A program made the position numbers and the translations under genes. The notes under the pieces were generated by a model. It saw only the letters and a list, made by a program, of their open reading frames with translations. It did not search any database and was not told the origin of the DNA. Shown here piece by piece: positions 43,700 to 55,985 of a DNA stretch of 64,000 bases. The DNA is taken from positions 40,228,761 through 40,292,760 of the forward strand of contig CM055819.1 in NCBI GenBank assembly GCA_029582265.1. The letters run 5' to 3'. Position 1 is the stretch's first letter, and the number at the start of each line of letters is the position of its first letter. This DNA comes from Zoroaster sp. YZ-2022. Lineage: Eukaryota > Echinodermata > Asteroidea > Forcipulatida > Zoroasteridae.

Positions 43700-46490
43700 A
43701 CTGAATAGAGAATGTTCTAAGAATATTTCATTTTAAACCAAGCAATTTATTCCTTAAAATTCAAGCAAAAAAAATTATCAACAATGTAAAGTTTGTTAGG
43801 AAACCAGCTCTTAATTGGTCTGAATTCATAAAATATTATTATAAAATACTGACTGTCATGAGAGCATGCATAGAGATCTTTAAAAACAATATTTTACTGT
43901 ATGGTTTTCTCGATCTTTCACGAGTCCTGCTAGGTTCGTTTTGTTTGTTAAAAGGAAAATTTGCGGTAACACCATGTGTTTATCTCAACTAACTCGAAGC
44001 TGAGGTACAGGTTCTGAAAAGAACCTTATCCCACAACTCGTATCTCAACCTTCGTTAAGTGAGAAAGGTTCAAGGGAGAACCAATTTCGGGCAACTCGAT
44101 TTTCTCTAAGGTCGCTAAGTGAGAAATATGGTTCAGGGAGAACCATGGGGACTTCACGGGTTAATATGGTTCAGGGAGAATCATGGGGACTTCACGGGTT
44201 ATTCTCAACGTTTCGATTAGCCTGCTCTAATCTCCTGACGAAGATTAGTTCGCCAGACATCTGGGGCCTAGGAATGAATAAAAGATTAGCCTACTTCAGC
44301 GTAGCCAATGAGAAGCTTGCCTTCCGCGTCTAAGGGTAGAAACGTGCGCAAAATCAGGTTATACAACAGGTCCTTGTTTCATGTAAGGAAAGGTATTTGA
44401 CGAAAGTAAAGTGAGTGACAACTTAGAAAGGAGGGCGTGTTCTAGGTGTAATGCTTACTGGGGATGCTAAGCTATTGCATGAGGGGAGCAGCGGTTGCGC
44501 ATGGGAGCACGACACGCGGACTAAGGCATATTACGGAGCGGGTCAGTCACGGCGACTGTTTAGCCGTGCTACACCCACGAACCGTGTTCGGTGTGTAGGG
44601 TGGACTCCGAGGAAAGGCTCCAAGCCACGTGGCGGGAGGGTGTGGCACGGAAGGCTCTCGCTGGTGTTGCATTATGCATTGCGTTGGCGCTGGATATGCA
44701 TGAGCAAAAGTAACGGCCTTGTGTAAGGATTGCATATTCATAGCAGACAATCGAGGGTCCAGGGAAACAAATCCTGTGAAAGGTGTGAAATAGAGGGCGC
44801 TAATATTTATTAATATCAAAGGGTAAGATTCGTAACAGAACTGCCAAATACTAGCTTGTAAAGAAGATACTACGGGCGGGAATAAAACAAGGCCGGCAAT
44901 TAATGAAAAGTTATTTCAGTAGTATTGGCTGTATCCGAACCCTTTATGTACTCGCCGTACACACCATTCGGAACTCGTATATGTAAAGTACAAGACAAGT
45001 ATTAAGTGTAACTATTGACATGTACCTGAACAACGCTACCGCTCTTTTCATACATGTTATTAATGCCTTTATTGTTGAATAGCGAGAATGTTAATAAACC
45101 AACGTTACCCATTTGATATTGTCACAACAAAGTTTGTGTCTACCCTTATTATTTTGTTGACCCACAATAATGGGAATGCAACAATAATGGCAACACAAGC
45201 TTCCTAATAATCATAAGAAGGTAATAATTATAAGTATGCAATCACATTTTCTTCAGTGGTGTAAAATTATCAATGGCTTATCAGTTAGAAATGCCAAATA
45301 CTAGCTTGTAAAGTAGATACGGGAATAAAACAAGGCCGGCAATTAATGAGTCACATAATGTGCGTTACAGCCAGTGCGCTTAGTATAGTGCTAGTTCACT
45401 TGAAAGTAAAACTATGTTTTTTTAAAAGGTAAAATGCATTTATGAATGAGAATAAGTGGTGATGCGACCTCAAGTTTAACGCCCAATCTTTGTATGAGGT
45501 TCAGTCCACTAACAGCGGCCATGCTCCTCTCCTGCCCTTACTTCTAAACCAGGGTTACCAGGTCACCACACTTTCATCCATTTCATGTATAATACTGGCC
45601 CAAGTTACATGTCTATTCGTACATGTGATAATACATTAGGTGAACAAATATTTGACAAGATAATGTTAGTTTTCAAATAATGTGAGGCCATTATATGAAT
45701 TTCTCTCTGCTTATTTTGCACACTAAGTGTATCGTCCTATACATCACTACGTAGATTATTATCTTCATGGGGCCTGTGTGGGCTGTGCGTTCAACCTTGA
45801 AACTCCTCACAGGCTGCTGTGGACGTGTACTTCAATGGGATCTCAAACGGCCATTCTGATTCGCTGCTTAGTTTAACAGTACCAAGTACGCCAGTAAAAT
45901 GTAGCCAATCAGCGAGAGTTTTACATCAACTTTCCGTGAGGGATCAACCTCTATTTTAAAGCTCGAACGAAAATAATCGGCCGGAAGGTTACTGAGTTAC
46001 GACCGTTTAGGGACCGCATTGAATAGTCTGCAATGAGCAAAAAATGCCGCCTACACGGTAAAATTGACAAAACCGACGATCTTTAACCGGCATGGCACGA
46101 GACTTTAAAACAATCATCTAATACTATTTAAGCGCTGTTATGAAGAGGAATAACTATTCTTCTTTTGGGCGCAAAAACGAAATTCATACGTTGAGTAGAA
46201 GTTGAGATATGAAACTGGAAAGACAAAAAACACTGTTTTGCGACATTTTTGGAGACGATTTCCGCCGTTTTCGTAGTTGGTTGCTTATGTTGTACAAAGG
46301 AATTCATCCGCCGGGCGGATGATGATCAAAAAGTCTCCAGTCTTCTGGTCAGAGGTCAGCTTGGGTTTTACTCATACAAGATCTGCCTTGGATACCAAAA
46401 CGTGTAATTTTTTAAAACTTTTATGTGTGATAATAATAAGAAAATACACAACTTATAAAGCGTCATACTAATTCAGTGTTCGGAAAACAT
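43700..46490. other. Intergenic; small repeats only, no gene recognised
   Basis: Contains a 35 bp tandem pair (GGTTCAGGGAGAACCATGGG region, 44,126-44,205), a CpG-richer stretch at 44,450-44,720 with meaningless ORFs, and a 65 bp direct repeat (GCCAAATACTAGCTTGTAAA...GGCCGGCAATTAATGA) at 44,842-44,907 and 45,289-45,350. No exon of COMT copy B and no other coding signal seen. Confidence 0.5.
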
Positions 46491-46910
46491 GCTTTAAACC
46501 GCCGTAACAAAGTTATATAAAAAGTTACATTAATATATAATTTATTAATGTAAGTGGTGGATGAATAATGGTTATTCATGACTGCCCACAGGGCATAAAA
46601 AAAGACACCTGAACACTCTCTGGCTAAATTCATAAAATAATATATTTTCCATTGAATGGTACTTGGAAAATCCTCTAAATTTTAAACATGGAAATCTGAA
46701 TGTTTACATCATATATAGGCCTATATGTATATTTAATGAGAGCACCTAAAATTGAATAATTTCTTGGGCTAAAAGTAGAGCTTGAAACCATATTTAAGCT
46801 TTAGGTAATGTTTTTGTATGTTTTCTTTCTTCACAATTACCAATATGATAGCGAATCGTCCCTTTTATAGAGTTTAAAAACTTTGTATGAATTAATGTAA
46901 GCTAGTAATA

Positions 46911-47253
46911 ATAATAATGAATTTTTAAAGCGCTCTTACACGAGGCATCACAGCGCTGTACATTATTACCCCCTGCTCATCAGGCTCATAAATCATTCCT
47001 GAAACCATCTCAGCTCCCTGGGGAGTATAAAGCTCAATTGCTGCCATTTCGGCGCATGGGCTAATCAAACACAACAACCAACTCTACACTCACAGGTACC
47101 CATTTACTCCTGGGTGGAGAGAAGCAATTATGGTAAAGTGTCTTGCTCAAGGATACAAGCACCACGGTTGCGTTCGGTATTCGAACCCAAATTCTGACGA
47201 CTCAGCCATCAGAACACAAATCCGATGCACTAAACCGCTCGACCATGGCACTC
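46911..47253 (-). mobile_element. tRNA-derived SINE, copy 3
   Basis: Minus-strand copy, read TGGAGTGCCATGGTCGAGCG, GGTTCGAATACC-like B box (degenerate), then the shared body and ATT-rich tail at the left. Absent from block C copy 2. Confidence 0.8.
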
Positions 47254-47570
47254 CACAGCTAGACATTCTGTTAATTTATAAACAATTGCCTAGCCCAGTT
47301 ATCACTCACACTAGGTTCAATTATCACATACACAACAACTCTTTAACTTGTGATAAACAATTTCCCCTATAACGGCCAGCTCATGTAAGTAATATGTCCA
47401 AATCTAGTATTAGGGCATTTACGTTTCAGTATTTATTTGCCATATTCATTTTGTCTGCTATGATGAGCGCTATATGAAATGATTACTCTACTAACGCCTA
47501 ATTTGCATGTCCGAGATTTTTGGATGTTGAAAGGTTGACCCTGGGGACCGTACCGCACCCCTCCTGAGGA

Positions 47571-47799
47571 CAGCGGCGGTGCTACGGGGGGGGGGGATGC
47601 CCCCGGTTACTTTCTTCCCCCCGAATTTGCCCCCCACCCTATTTTTCCCCGATGGTATGTCAATGCTTTTCCAGCAGTACAAAATTACATTAAAGATTAA
47701 TGTTTTCCCCTTAAATTTAAGCTTTGCCCCCTTAAATTTAAGCTTCCCCCCTCGCCCCCCCCCCCCCCCCCCAGTTTAACAGGTCTGGTGCCGCCGCTG
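47571..47799. mobile_element. hAT-type MITE with an 8 bp TSD and a paralogous empty site
   Basis: CAGCGGCGG...CCGCCGCTG ends, poly-G/poly-C arms, and perfect CCTGAGGA duplication (47,563-47,570, 47,800-47,807). In the duplicated block the same site near 50,010 has a single CCTGAGGA and no insert. Confidence 0.88.
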
Positions 47800-48077
47800 C
47801 CTGAGGAGCTGAAGATCCTCACGTTCAGTTAGTGTTTCCTTGCAGTGAACGCACTGAAGACACAATGTAGTATCTACAAGATGACCCCGTCTGGTACCTA
47901 ATTGTTGACAATAGCTAAATATGAAAAACAAATAGCTCACTCTGAAGACCAGACTCTCGACCTTCAGACCTGTGGCCAACGTGATAACACATGCTACTAT
48001 TAATCACGAGAATTATTACATAGAGTGCGGAAGAGTGATATGAGTACTACCCATATCACCATTGGGTACGATGCTCT

Positions 48078-48575
48078 AGGGGTGCACACCCCACTAAATA
48101 ATGAGGAATTCATGCGCCAAGCTGTTTATCATAAAGTTTATGTCCTCAGTTTTTTCTGAAAAATAAAGATTTGAGGCCCATACATTTGGTGGATTGTGTA
48201 AAAATGGCCCAATATCATAACCTGGGATCATTGACTTCCAACTTTGAGTATTTTGGATATACACTACACCCTGAAAAAGTGGTCCTAATTTGATTTCAAG
48301 CGTAAGGCCTTTTTCCAGAATGGCTGCTTTTCAGTGTGGGCGTTTTCACTACTGTAGAGGGTGGTTTCCATTGGGATGAGAATAACTCGATGGAAACCTG
48401 GACTATCCACAATAAATTGAGAAGAAAATAAAACGTTATGTGTCGATCAATATTTTTTCTTTGGTTTTAAAAACCGTACGGCTTCTAACTATTTTTTTTT
48501 TTAAATGATTTTTTAATATTTTGTATTTAGCACTGTTTACTATGGGAGTTTATTTAGTGGGGTACACTGCACCCC
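48078..48575. mobile_element. TIR element with GGGTGCA(C)CCCACTAAATAA ends
   Basis: GGGTGCACACCCCACTAAAT at the left is mirrored by TTTAGTGGGGTACACTGCAC at the right. Related copies: 50,284-50,651 (right end cut off at the duplication breakpoint) and 53,637-54,585 (reverse, interrupted). No long coding frame. Confidence 0.72.
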
Positions 48576-48579
48576 GATA

Positions 48580-49680
48580 CATTGCAATCCACATGCATGA
48601 ATTAAGTCCATTGATAGAGGGCGCATGCACTCTCAACCAGCAATGTCATTATACCTCCTAGAACGTGCCGGTTCTCGTTAAAAAAAAATCAGGTTATCGT
48701 GCAAATGTGCACTTTTTCGGAGAAGAGATTGTGGCACTGAAAAGCCAACAAAACCCGGTAGCTACTATAATGAGTAGCAGTCCAGCATCCTCCTTGAAGC
48801 CGACTGAGCACACTGTTCGAAACGTCGAGCCTGTATCCTGACTCCCGGTTCTTTTCAGAACCACACGCATTTAAGAAGAGATTTTTTACATTATGGTGTT
48901 ACTCGTAAACCTACTTAATTGATATGACATTCATATTTGTGTTGACAAAATGAAGCAATCGGTAGGCCTACGTATTATCGTTCGTAATTAAATTTCATGA
49001 ATTTGTTGAAGAGACAATTCTAGGATTTCCACCTGCAACACGCATTCAGCTTCATTTTAAAAACGCGTACGTCTTCAAGCGTTGAATAAACATATTTCAC
49101 TGATACACAAATATTCATCCGTCCACATGGTGAATTATGTATGTACAGTATGTACAGTGGATATATCCAATGCGACACCGGATCGCTTGAGACTAAAATT
49201 GGGCCGGTGAAAGTGCTTTTATTTTAAACGTTTGAAAAATGTTCAAATGATTTAGTAGGCCATATAAAAATGGAAACTTTTGTTTGGGGATAAAACTATA
49301 CGGGCAGCAGGTAGGCCTATGTTTAATATTTGGTTCACGCCTTGTTAACTCGCAATCAGAAAAAACGCGCCAAGATCGTGTCAAAGAACAATTAAGTGCT
49401 CCACTAAAAAAAAAAAAAAAAAAAAACACGTTTTTCAACTCGGTCGAGTTAGGGGAACTCATGTAAACCTTGCTTTTTCAAGACAAAAAGGGTTAGGAGA
49501 AAATGACTTTTTACAATATTGGGCATTCTTTGGGCTGTGCATGCACAAGTCCCGGCGGAGTGAAGTATCAGCAAACAGACTTAGTAAGCCATCCATCCTT
49601 AATGTTGATCCATCTTTTTTGTTACTTTTTTGTCATTCGTCCCAATAAAAAATGATTGATTAATGGAATACACATATGAG
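48580..49680. other. Intergenic; poly(A) tract, nothing else identified
   Basis: Includes CACTGTTCGAAACGTCGAGC near 48,812, a phrase often found around Penelope-like ends, and a run of A at 49,408-49,428. No supported gene. Confidence 0.4.
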
Positions 49681-49681
49681 A

Positions 49682-50651
49682 ACGTAACAAAGTTATATAA
49701 AAAGTTACATTAATATATAATTTATTAATGTAAGTGGTGGATGAATAATGGTTATTCATGACTGCCCACGGGGCATAAAAAAGACACCTGAACACTCTCT
49801 GGCTAAATTCATAAACATAATATATTTTCCATTGAATGGTACTTGGAAAACCCTCTAAATTTTAATCTTGGAAATCTGAATGTTTACATCATAATAGGCC
49901 TGCTATGATAAGCGCTATATGAAATGGTCACTCTACTAACGCCTAATTTGCATACCTGGGATTTTTGGATATTGAAAAGTTGACCCCAAGGACCGTACCG
50001 ACCCTTCCTGAGGAGCTGGAGATCCTCACGTTCAGTTAGTGTTTCCTTGCAGTGAACACTGAATACACAATGTAGTATCTACAGGATGATCCCGGGCGTC
50101 TGAAACCTAATTGTTGACAATAGTTAAATATGAAAAACAAACGGCTCTCTGAAGACCAGACTCTCAACCTTCAGACCTGCGGCCAACGTGATAACACATG
50201 CTACTGTTAATCACTAGAATTATTACAGCGAGTGCGGAAAAGTGATACGAGGACTATCCATATCACCATTGGGTTACGATGCTCTAGGGGTGCACCCAAA
50301 AAAATAATGAGAAGTTCATGCGCCGAGCTGTTTATCATAAAGTGTATGTCTTAGTTTTTCTGAAAAACACACATTTGATGGATTGTGTAAAAATGGCCCA
50401 ATATCATAATCTAAGGTCATTGACTTTCAACTTCGAGTATTTTGGATATACTACACCCTGATAAAGTGGTCCTAATTTGATTTCAAGTGTAAGGCCTTTT
50501 CGCAGAATGGCTGCTTTTCAGTGTGGGCGTTTTCACTATTGTTAGAGGGTGGTTTCCATTGGGATGAGAATAACTCGATGGAAACCAGGACTATCCACAA
50601 TAAACTGAGAAGAAAATAAAACGTTATGTATCGATCAATATTTTTTTTCTT
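49682..50651. repeat. Duplicated block C, copy 2, joined to COMT copy B block
   Basis: Shorter copy of 46,497-48,480. Its right limit coincides with the left limit of COMT copy B block (50,654), and it cuts a TIR element before its right terminus, so the junction is a rearrangement breakpoint. Confidence 0.8.
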
Positions 50652-51994
50652 TCAGGCCCTATTATATCCAAAAATAATCACACTTTTAAGTCAACGACCC
50701 CAGGTCATGATATTGGACCATTTTTACAGTCCCTCAAACGAATATAATTAGGCCTATGGACCTCAATTTTTACTTTTCAGACAAAATTATGGCATACACA
50801 TTAAGCCTAATGAGGTCAGCAAGTGAATTCGGTCACTATTTTATTATTTAGTGACGTGAATCCATAATACCAATTGCTACAAGTGTTACAGTCATGACTC
50901 GCCAACGCTTCATTTGTCCTTCCTTCTACTCCAGTTTTAATACGTAGTTGATATAGTCATTTTACATACCTTCGGAATCATTTACGTCATGTGCCAATAC
51001 AGTAATTATATTTCATTGCAGTATTTTTTTATTTTTTTTATTATTATTATTTTTTTTAGAGTTGCGGGGACAAGGTGGACAAACAAACTGTTTCGGTCAA
51101 ATTTACCGACCAAACAAACATAAATGCAGCGGAAAAATGTTGTGCAAACATTAAAAGGCAATTATATGGAGTGGGATGCATAGCATACACAAACTAAATG
51201 GGAGTGGGCCTACAATTGCCCACTTACCAAAAGTTGAACACCTCAGTCAAAACACTCAACGAGGGAAATGTTGAGGGAGCATGAGAAATGTTGAGGGGAG
51301 GGTACGCGTGAAAAAAATCCCCACCCTCAATTATAAACAGTTTAATAATCACTCAAAGGAGGGCCTTCAATTCAGAGGAAGGGGAGACTACTTAACACTA
51401 CGTCACCAACAAATTCGTGCATTTTCCTTGACATTCAAACCCAACTTCTCCCATGGACACTTATTATGAGTCACATCCCAAACTCCCTATAGACCTAAAT
51501 GTTTATACAAAGAGAATGAACAGAAGTGCCCAACATCACTCCCACAAACCTCATACCAACCCTACATATTTTATTTCACATAATCTTAACCTACTTCCTA
51601 TGTTTACGTGCTATCAAAATTCTGAGATGATCGGGTAACTTATTTTGTTCCTAATAAGATTGAAAGTAATGAATAGCATCAGTAAAAAGATATCTAATTA
51701 TCTGCACAAATTTAAATGGCAAATACATCAAAAATACATTTAAAAAAAAATAATAATGTGTTAACATTTACTGTACAAAGCTGAGTACAATATAGAATAA
51801 CACTTAATTTTACTCATACTTATATATTGTTTTACTTATATTTTAATGATCAACCTTCAATCAATAAATGAATCAATAACAAGTAAAAACATCATTTATA
51901 AAAGATTCAAGGCTTTGCATGGTGGAGTATCAATATTGGTTTGATATGCAGTAGCACCATGTGAAATTATCTAATGTTGCATTGTGAGACAAAT

Positions 51995-52309
51995 CTAATT
52001 AACCAAATAAATTGATTTGGCCAAAGCATCTTCTTTATCAGAATACTCTAAAGTGGAATGGATGACTTCCGTGTTATATTTTTCTGACCCTTGGACATAC
52101 TCTAAGTATTCTGGAGCTCCAGGATAAATGATGTTATCTGCCACGATGACAGTACCCTTCCTGAGTAGACCGTGTGACTCAAGGAGCTGGAGATCCCTCA
52201 CATACAGTTGTTTCCAGTGATCAATGAAGACAAAATCTAGGGTTTCTACAGAGAAATCCTTATGCAGGACTGGAATGACCTTGTCTGATTCCTTGTTGAT
52301 AACAGTTAT
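51995..52309 (-). CDS. COMT-like copy B exon 3
   Basis: 315 bp, 104 codons plus stop, phase 0 from acceptor TTACACAG. It has CCTTG where copy A has CCTTTG, so its frame is open from the acceptor. It differs from copy A in FLRKD to VLHKD. Confidence 0.88.
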   Translation of the reverse strand: MTVINKESDKVIPVLHKDFSVETLDFVFIDHWKQLYVRDLQLLESHGLLRKGTVIVADNIIYPGAPEYLEYVQGSEKYNTEVIHSTLEYSDKEDALAKSIYLVN

Positions 52310-55300
52310 CTGTGTAAAATAAATGTGTTTATATATAAATAAATATAGCTGTTCCAAACGTTTAATGACTAAACAAAAATTACCTCTAAACGCAAACTAA
52401 TGGTAGCTTGTAAGGGCCTCATCACGTGATGTTTTGATACAAATCTTTTATATCTCAGAGACTTTCTGCAATAAAGACTTGGGCCAATCCCATAGTGCTG
52501 CTCATGCAGCACACAAATGTGCTTCGCAAAATGTTATGACAAAAATAGATTTCCAATTCTTTAAACTGTTCAGAAGATTGGATATCCACAAAAATGTTCA
52601 TTTCATAGGCCCTTTAAGTTCACTTGCCAACAACATCTAGGGTTATTTATTAAAAATATTTATTAAGGGACCATGGATAAACCTAGTCACGTGTGTCCAC
52701 ACGTGCTCACGCGTTGGGACAGGGCTGTTCTGGAAATGAGCATGCGTGACATTGCGTGATATGACTTTTGGTGTGTTTGTTTCATTTGTGAGATGCACAG
52801 TGCGAAAACAAATAAAATTGAAACTTTTTAGTAGGACCCAAATTCCTGGATTCGTGGATACGGTTGTGCATTGCGACCCCGTACACATTCAAACTTACAC
52901 AACAGCCTTGATCCTTCTGTAATCGAGAGTTTATGTGTTTCTTTATTTTCCCATTGGAAATCTAATGGAAATTCAAATGCAAGAATTTTTATTTGTGGGC
53001 TGTCGCCCGAATGGTCACTGTCTGTATGTACATACAGTGTATGTATATGCACTGTGTGTGCAATGCCTGTAACGGGGTTTTCGTTCAGCTATTAAAGTGC
53101 CGGGGCCAAAATTGTGCGACTAAACCAGTCCGATGCGCCTTGGCCAAGGCTATGCAGATAGAAGATACCGAGTTCAAGACTAGGTTTCCAACATTTTGAT
53201 AAATTAATATATAATAAATTGTGGAGGAATTTTTTTTAAAGGAAAATAAAGTCAAAAATTCAGTTTTAGAATACAAATGCTAAGTGTAGCTCAGAACTGT
53301 GCCTGTGGCAGAATGAGCAGAATTCATCCGCTAAATTTAGATTTTTGTTGTGACAAACTGTTTTAGATATCATTCGATGGCAATGATAATTTATTTTGGC
53401 CTTCAAATAAATTGTTTCAAGAAGCTGTTTAGATTATTCATGATGATTTCATGAATTCTGTAATGATTTTCGTCTTGTTATTTTCGTTTCCGCCATCTTG
53501 GATCTAGCACGTATCCATGCACTATATGTGAGCAGGATCGGCAAATACAGGATCCGGATCAGTAAACTCAGTGTCTAAACCGTACTGACTGTCTGGTGAT
53601 TGAGATTCGGAATGTGTGAAACAAACAGACCCTGTATGGGTGCACCCGACTAAATAAACTCCCATATTAAACAGTGCTAAACACAAAATATTCAAAAATC
53701 ATAAAAAAATACTAAGTCCCACAGTTTTTAAAAACCAAAAGAAAAAATATGGAAAGAATGTCGTATCCAACCGCCACTTTTTAAGGGGATTTTTGGAATT
53801 TGTTTGCAACCACTAACCAGTTAAAAAATTATTCTATCGATTTTTGGGGGTACAGAAAGCGAAAACTATCTTTAAAATCCACTTTTATGATGGTTTACGA
53901 CTTTATTTCCCTTCTAAAAAAGTCCTCCCCTTCAGAAAATAGAAGGATCCTATTATAGTTGCCACTGCGTATAATGACCGTGTTGGAGGAGTTGACAAGA
54001 TCAGACTGATATGACCGAGGAAGTCATCGATATACCAAAAATTCCTGATTTTTCATGACATAAATACCCTGGAATAAACTGAAGTACATGTCCATCATCA
54101 TCCATATCTTCTCCACCTTACTGGGTAGGTAAGATTACATTATTGGTTATATTGAATGAGAAAAAGTGGTGGTCGGATATACGACATTCTACCCAAAAAG
54201 ATTGATCGATATATAACCTTTTATTTTCTTCTCTATTTACTGTCTAAAGTCCAGGTTTCCATCGAGTTATTCTCATCCCAATGAAAACCACCCTCTACAG
54301 TAGTGAAAACGACCACACTGAAAAGCAGCTACTTTGGGAAAAAAAAGGCCTTATTAAATTACGCTTGAAATCAAATTAGGACCATTTTTTCAGGGCCTAG
54401 TATAGTGTATCCAAAATACTCACAGTTGGAAGTCAAGGATCCCAGGTTATGATATTGGGCCATTTTTACACAATCCATCAAATGTATAGGCCTCAAATCT
54501 GCTTTTCCGGAAACATTTGAGGACATACACTTTATGATAAACAGCTCGGCGCATGAATTCCTCACCATTTAGTGGGGTGCACCCTGTATTTTCGCCCCAG
54601 TGAACACGAATCCTCCACTCCTTTCTGGCCATGGGGAGCTTTTATCCATATGTTTTGTTTGCTGGTTTAACGTTGACAATAAGACGCAGAGATGTATGGC
54701 GAAGGGATGAATGAATTAGTTGAAAGCATTGTACATCTTTGGTCAGGGTAGTTTTTCTTGTTCTGGAAAAGCCATTTGGTAACACATGTACATCGGATTG
54801 CACCTCGACGGCTATTGTACATGTAGTGGTCGTGTTGGGTTTTTTCCCCGTCTCACACTCAGTGTCATTCTGGGCTTAAATTCTTTCCAGGTGGGCGCTT
54901 AAATGGTGAGGCAGGACGCCTCCCCATAATGGGTACAAAGCTTTGATAGTTAACAGATCTTTTTTGGCTTGCTTCTTTCCAGCGGTAAGCGGATTAAAAG
55001 GTCGCCCAAAAAGCAGAACACTCCACCCTTGGACAGTCTCGTTGTTCTTTTGTTATGCAGATTGTCTGCCAGAACTGGTCCGTCACATCTTGGGTGCCGG
55101 CGCTGCCTGCCAATGCGTGACGTTTGTGGCTGATTTATTTTGTTTGAGCTAGCGGGCAATGGAATGTGTTCGCGCAGTGCGGTGTGCCTGTGACATTAAT
55201 TTATCCATGGTCCCTAATTGGAAAAGCTAAAAATATTACCTTTTTAAATATACAAAGACAGTGTAACGAATTCGAAGAAGAGTATGAACAATAAGAACAC

Positions 55301-55601
55301 AAAAGCAATAGTCATATATTGTTCCCAGTGACAGCTAATAGATAACAACTATGGGGAGCGCCCGGGGTTGAAAACCGTGTTTGAAATTAGTTCCACCGTA
55401 CCTTTTCGCTCACTTCAGCGCCTGCTAACTTGATCAACTTCCTCGCAATTTCTGCATTTTCCTTGGAAGCCTCAATGGTAAGAAAGCGACTCGCTTTTGG
55501 CAGAACACTCGCCATCAGAACAGCAGAATAACCACAGAATGTTCCCAATTCAAGGCACGTCTTAGGAGCCAAGTCCTGGACAATCTTGCGCACGATTGCA
55601 C
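51995..55601 (-). CDS. COMT-like gene, copy B (exons 2 and 3; exon 1 not seen)
   Basis: Exon 2 55,402-55,601 (LELGTFCGYSAVLMASVL, donor GTACGG) and exon 3 51,995-52,309 (ITVINKESDKVIPVLHKDFS, then FVFIDHWKQLY and VADNIIYPGAP, stop). Both are in phase with each other and open throughout, with the catalytic Asp, Asp, Asn and Glu equivalents kept. No counterpart of the first exon (MNVGDKKG) occurs to the right within the window, so it lies beyond 64 kb, was lost, or copy B borrows another promoter. The integrase transposon at 57.7-62.5 kb lies immediately upstream. Confidence 0.82.
52660..53636. other. Sequence specific to copy B, unassigned
   Basis: Part of the extra DNA in copy B intron 2. 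It has a GTG/CAC-rich palindromic start (CACGTGTGTCCACACGTG) and AT-rich remainder. Overlapping short ORFs on both strands lack any family resemblance. Confidence 0.35.
53637..54585. mobile_element. GGGTGCACC-type TIR element, reverse copy, interrupted
   Basis: GGGTGCACCCGACTAAATAA at the left and TTTAGTGGGGTGCACCC at the right. The interior matches 48,078-48,575 in reverse, and is split by the MITE at 53,752-54,193. Confidence 0.7.
53752..54193. mobile_element. TCGTATCCAACCGCCAC MITE nested in a TIR element
   Basis: GGAAAGAATGTCGTATCCAA at the left, inverted at the right (GTGGTCGGATATACGACATT). About 440 bp; same family as 20,904-21,357. Confidence 0.75.
55402..55601 (-). CDS. COMT-like copy B exon 2
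   Basis: 200 bp, same borders as copy A exon 2; phase 1 in, phase 0 out. Reads AIVRKIVQDLAPKTCLELGT then FCGYSAVLMASVLPKASRFL. The Tyr-to-Phe change sits in the SAM-binding loop (TYCGYSA to TFCGYSA). Confidence 0.88.
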
Positions 55602-55985
55602 CTGCACGGTTAAAAAGGAGCCAAAACAAGAGTATTGTCTGATCTGGTTTGAATTTTTTTCTGAAACCCATTACACACAGTCCTCCGAGGATTACGGGTT
55701 CCCCTCCCCCAATAATTTTAGAGGGGAATGCAACCATATAAACCCAACAATTGTTTTTAAATAAATATTAAAATAACTGTCACACTTACCACATGCCTAT
55801 CCCGTAAGGATAGTTCATACACTTCAATCCTCTAGTTTTCAAGAAATATATCTCCCCAGGACGAATATGTATAATTTCTAAATCAATATACATATAATAC
55901 ATTATTTTTTGGTATTACAGATGTTTTGTCTGATTTCCTCTGTGTATTCTGCTTTTTTTAAACCAGCAATTTACCTGGAACATCG

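Larger units (their letters stand above)
46497..48480. repeat. Duplicated block C, copy 1
   Basis: Collinear with 49,682-50,651 (GTAACAAAGTTATATAAAAA, GGATGAATAATGGTTATTC, TGAGGAGCTG(A/G)AGATCCTCA, CCAACGTGATAACACATGCT). Copy 1 is longer because it carries a SINE, a hAT element and flanking sequence that copy 2 lacks. Confidence 0.85.

Noticed and set aside
44451..44819. Overlapping ORFs of about 90 codons on both strands
   Set aside because: They are in a CpG-richer stretch; composition explains them, and there is no conserved motif.
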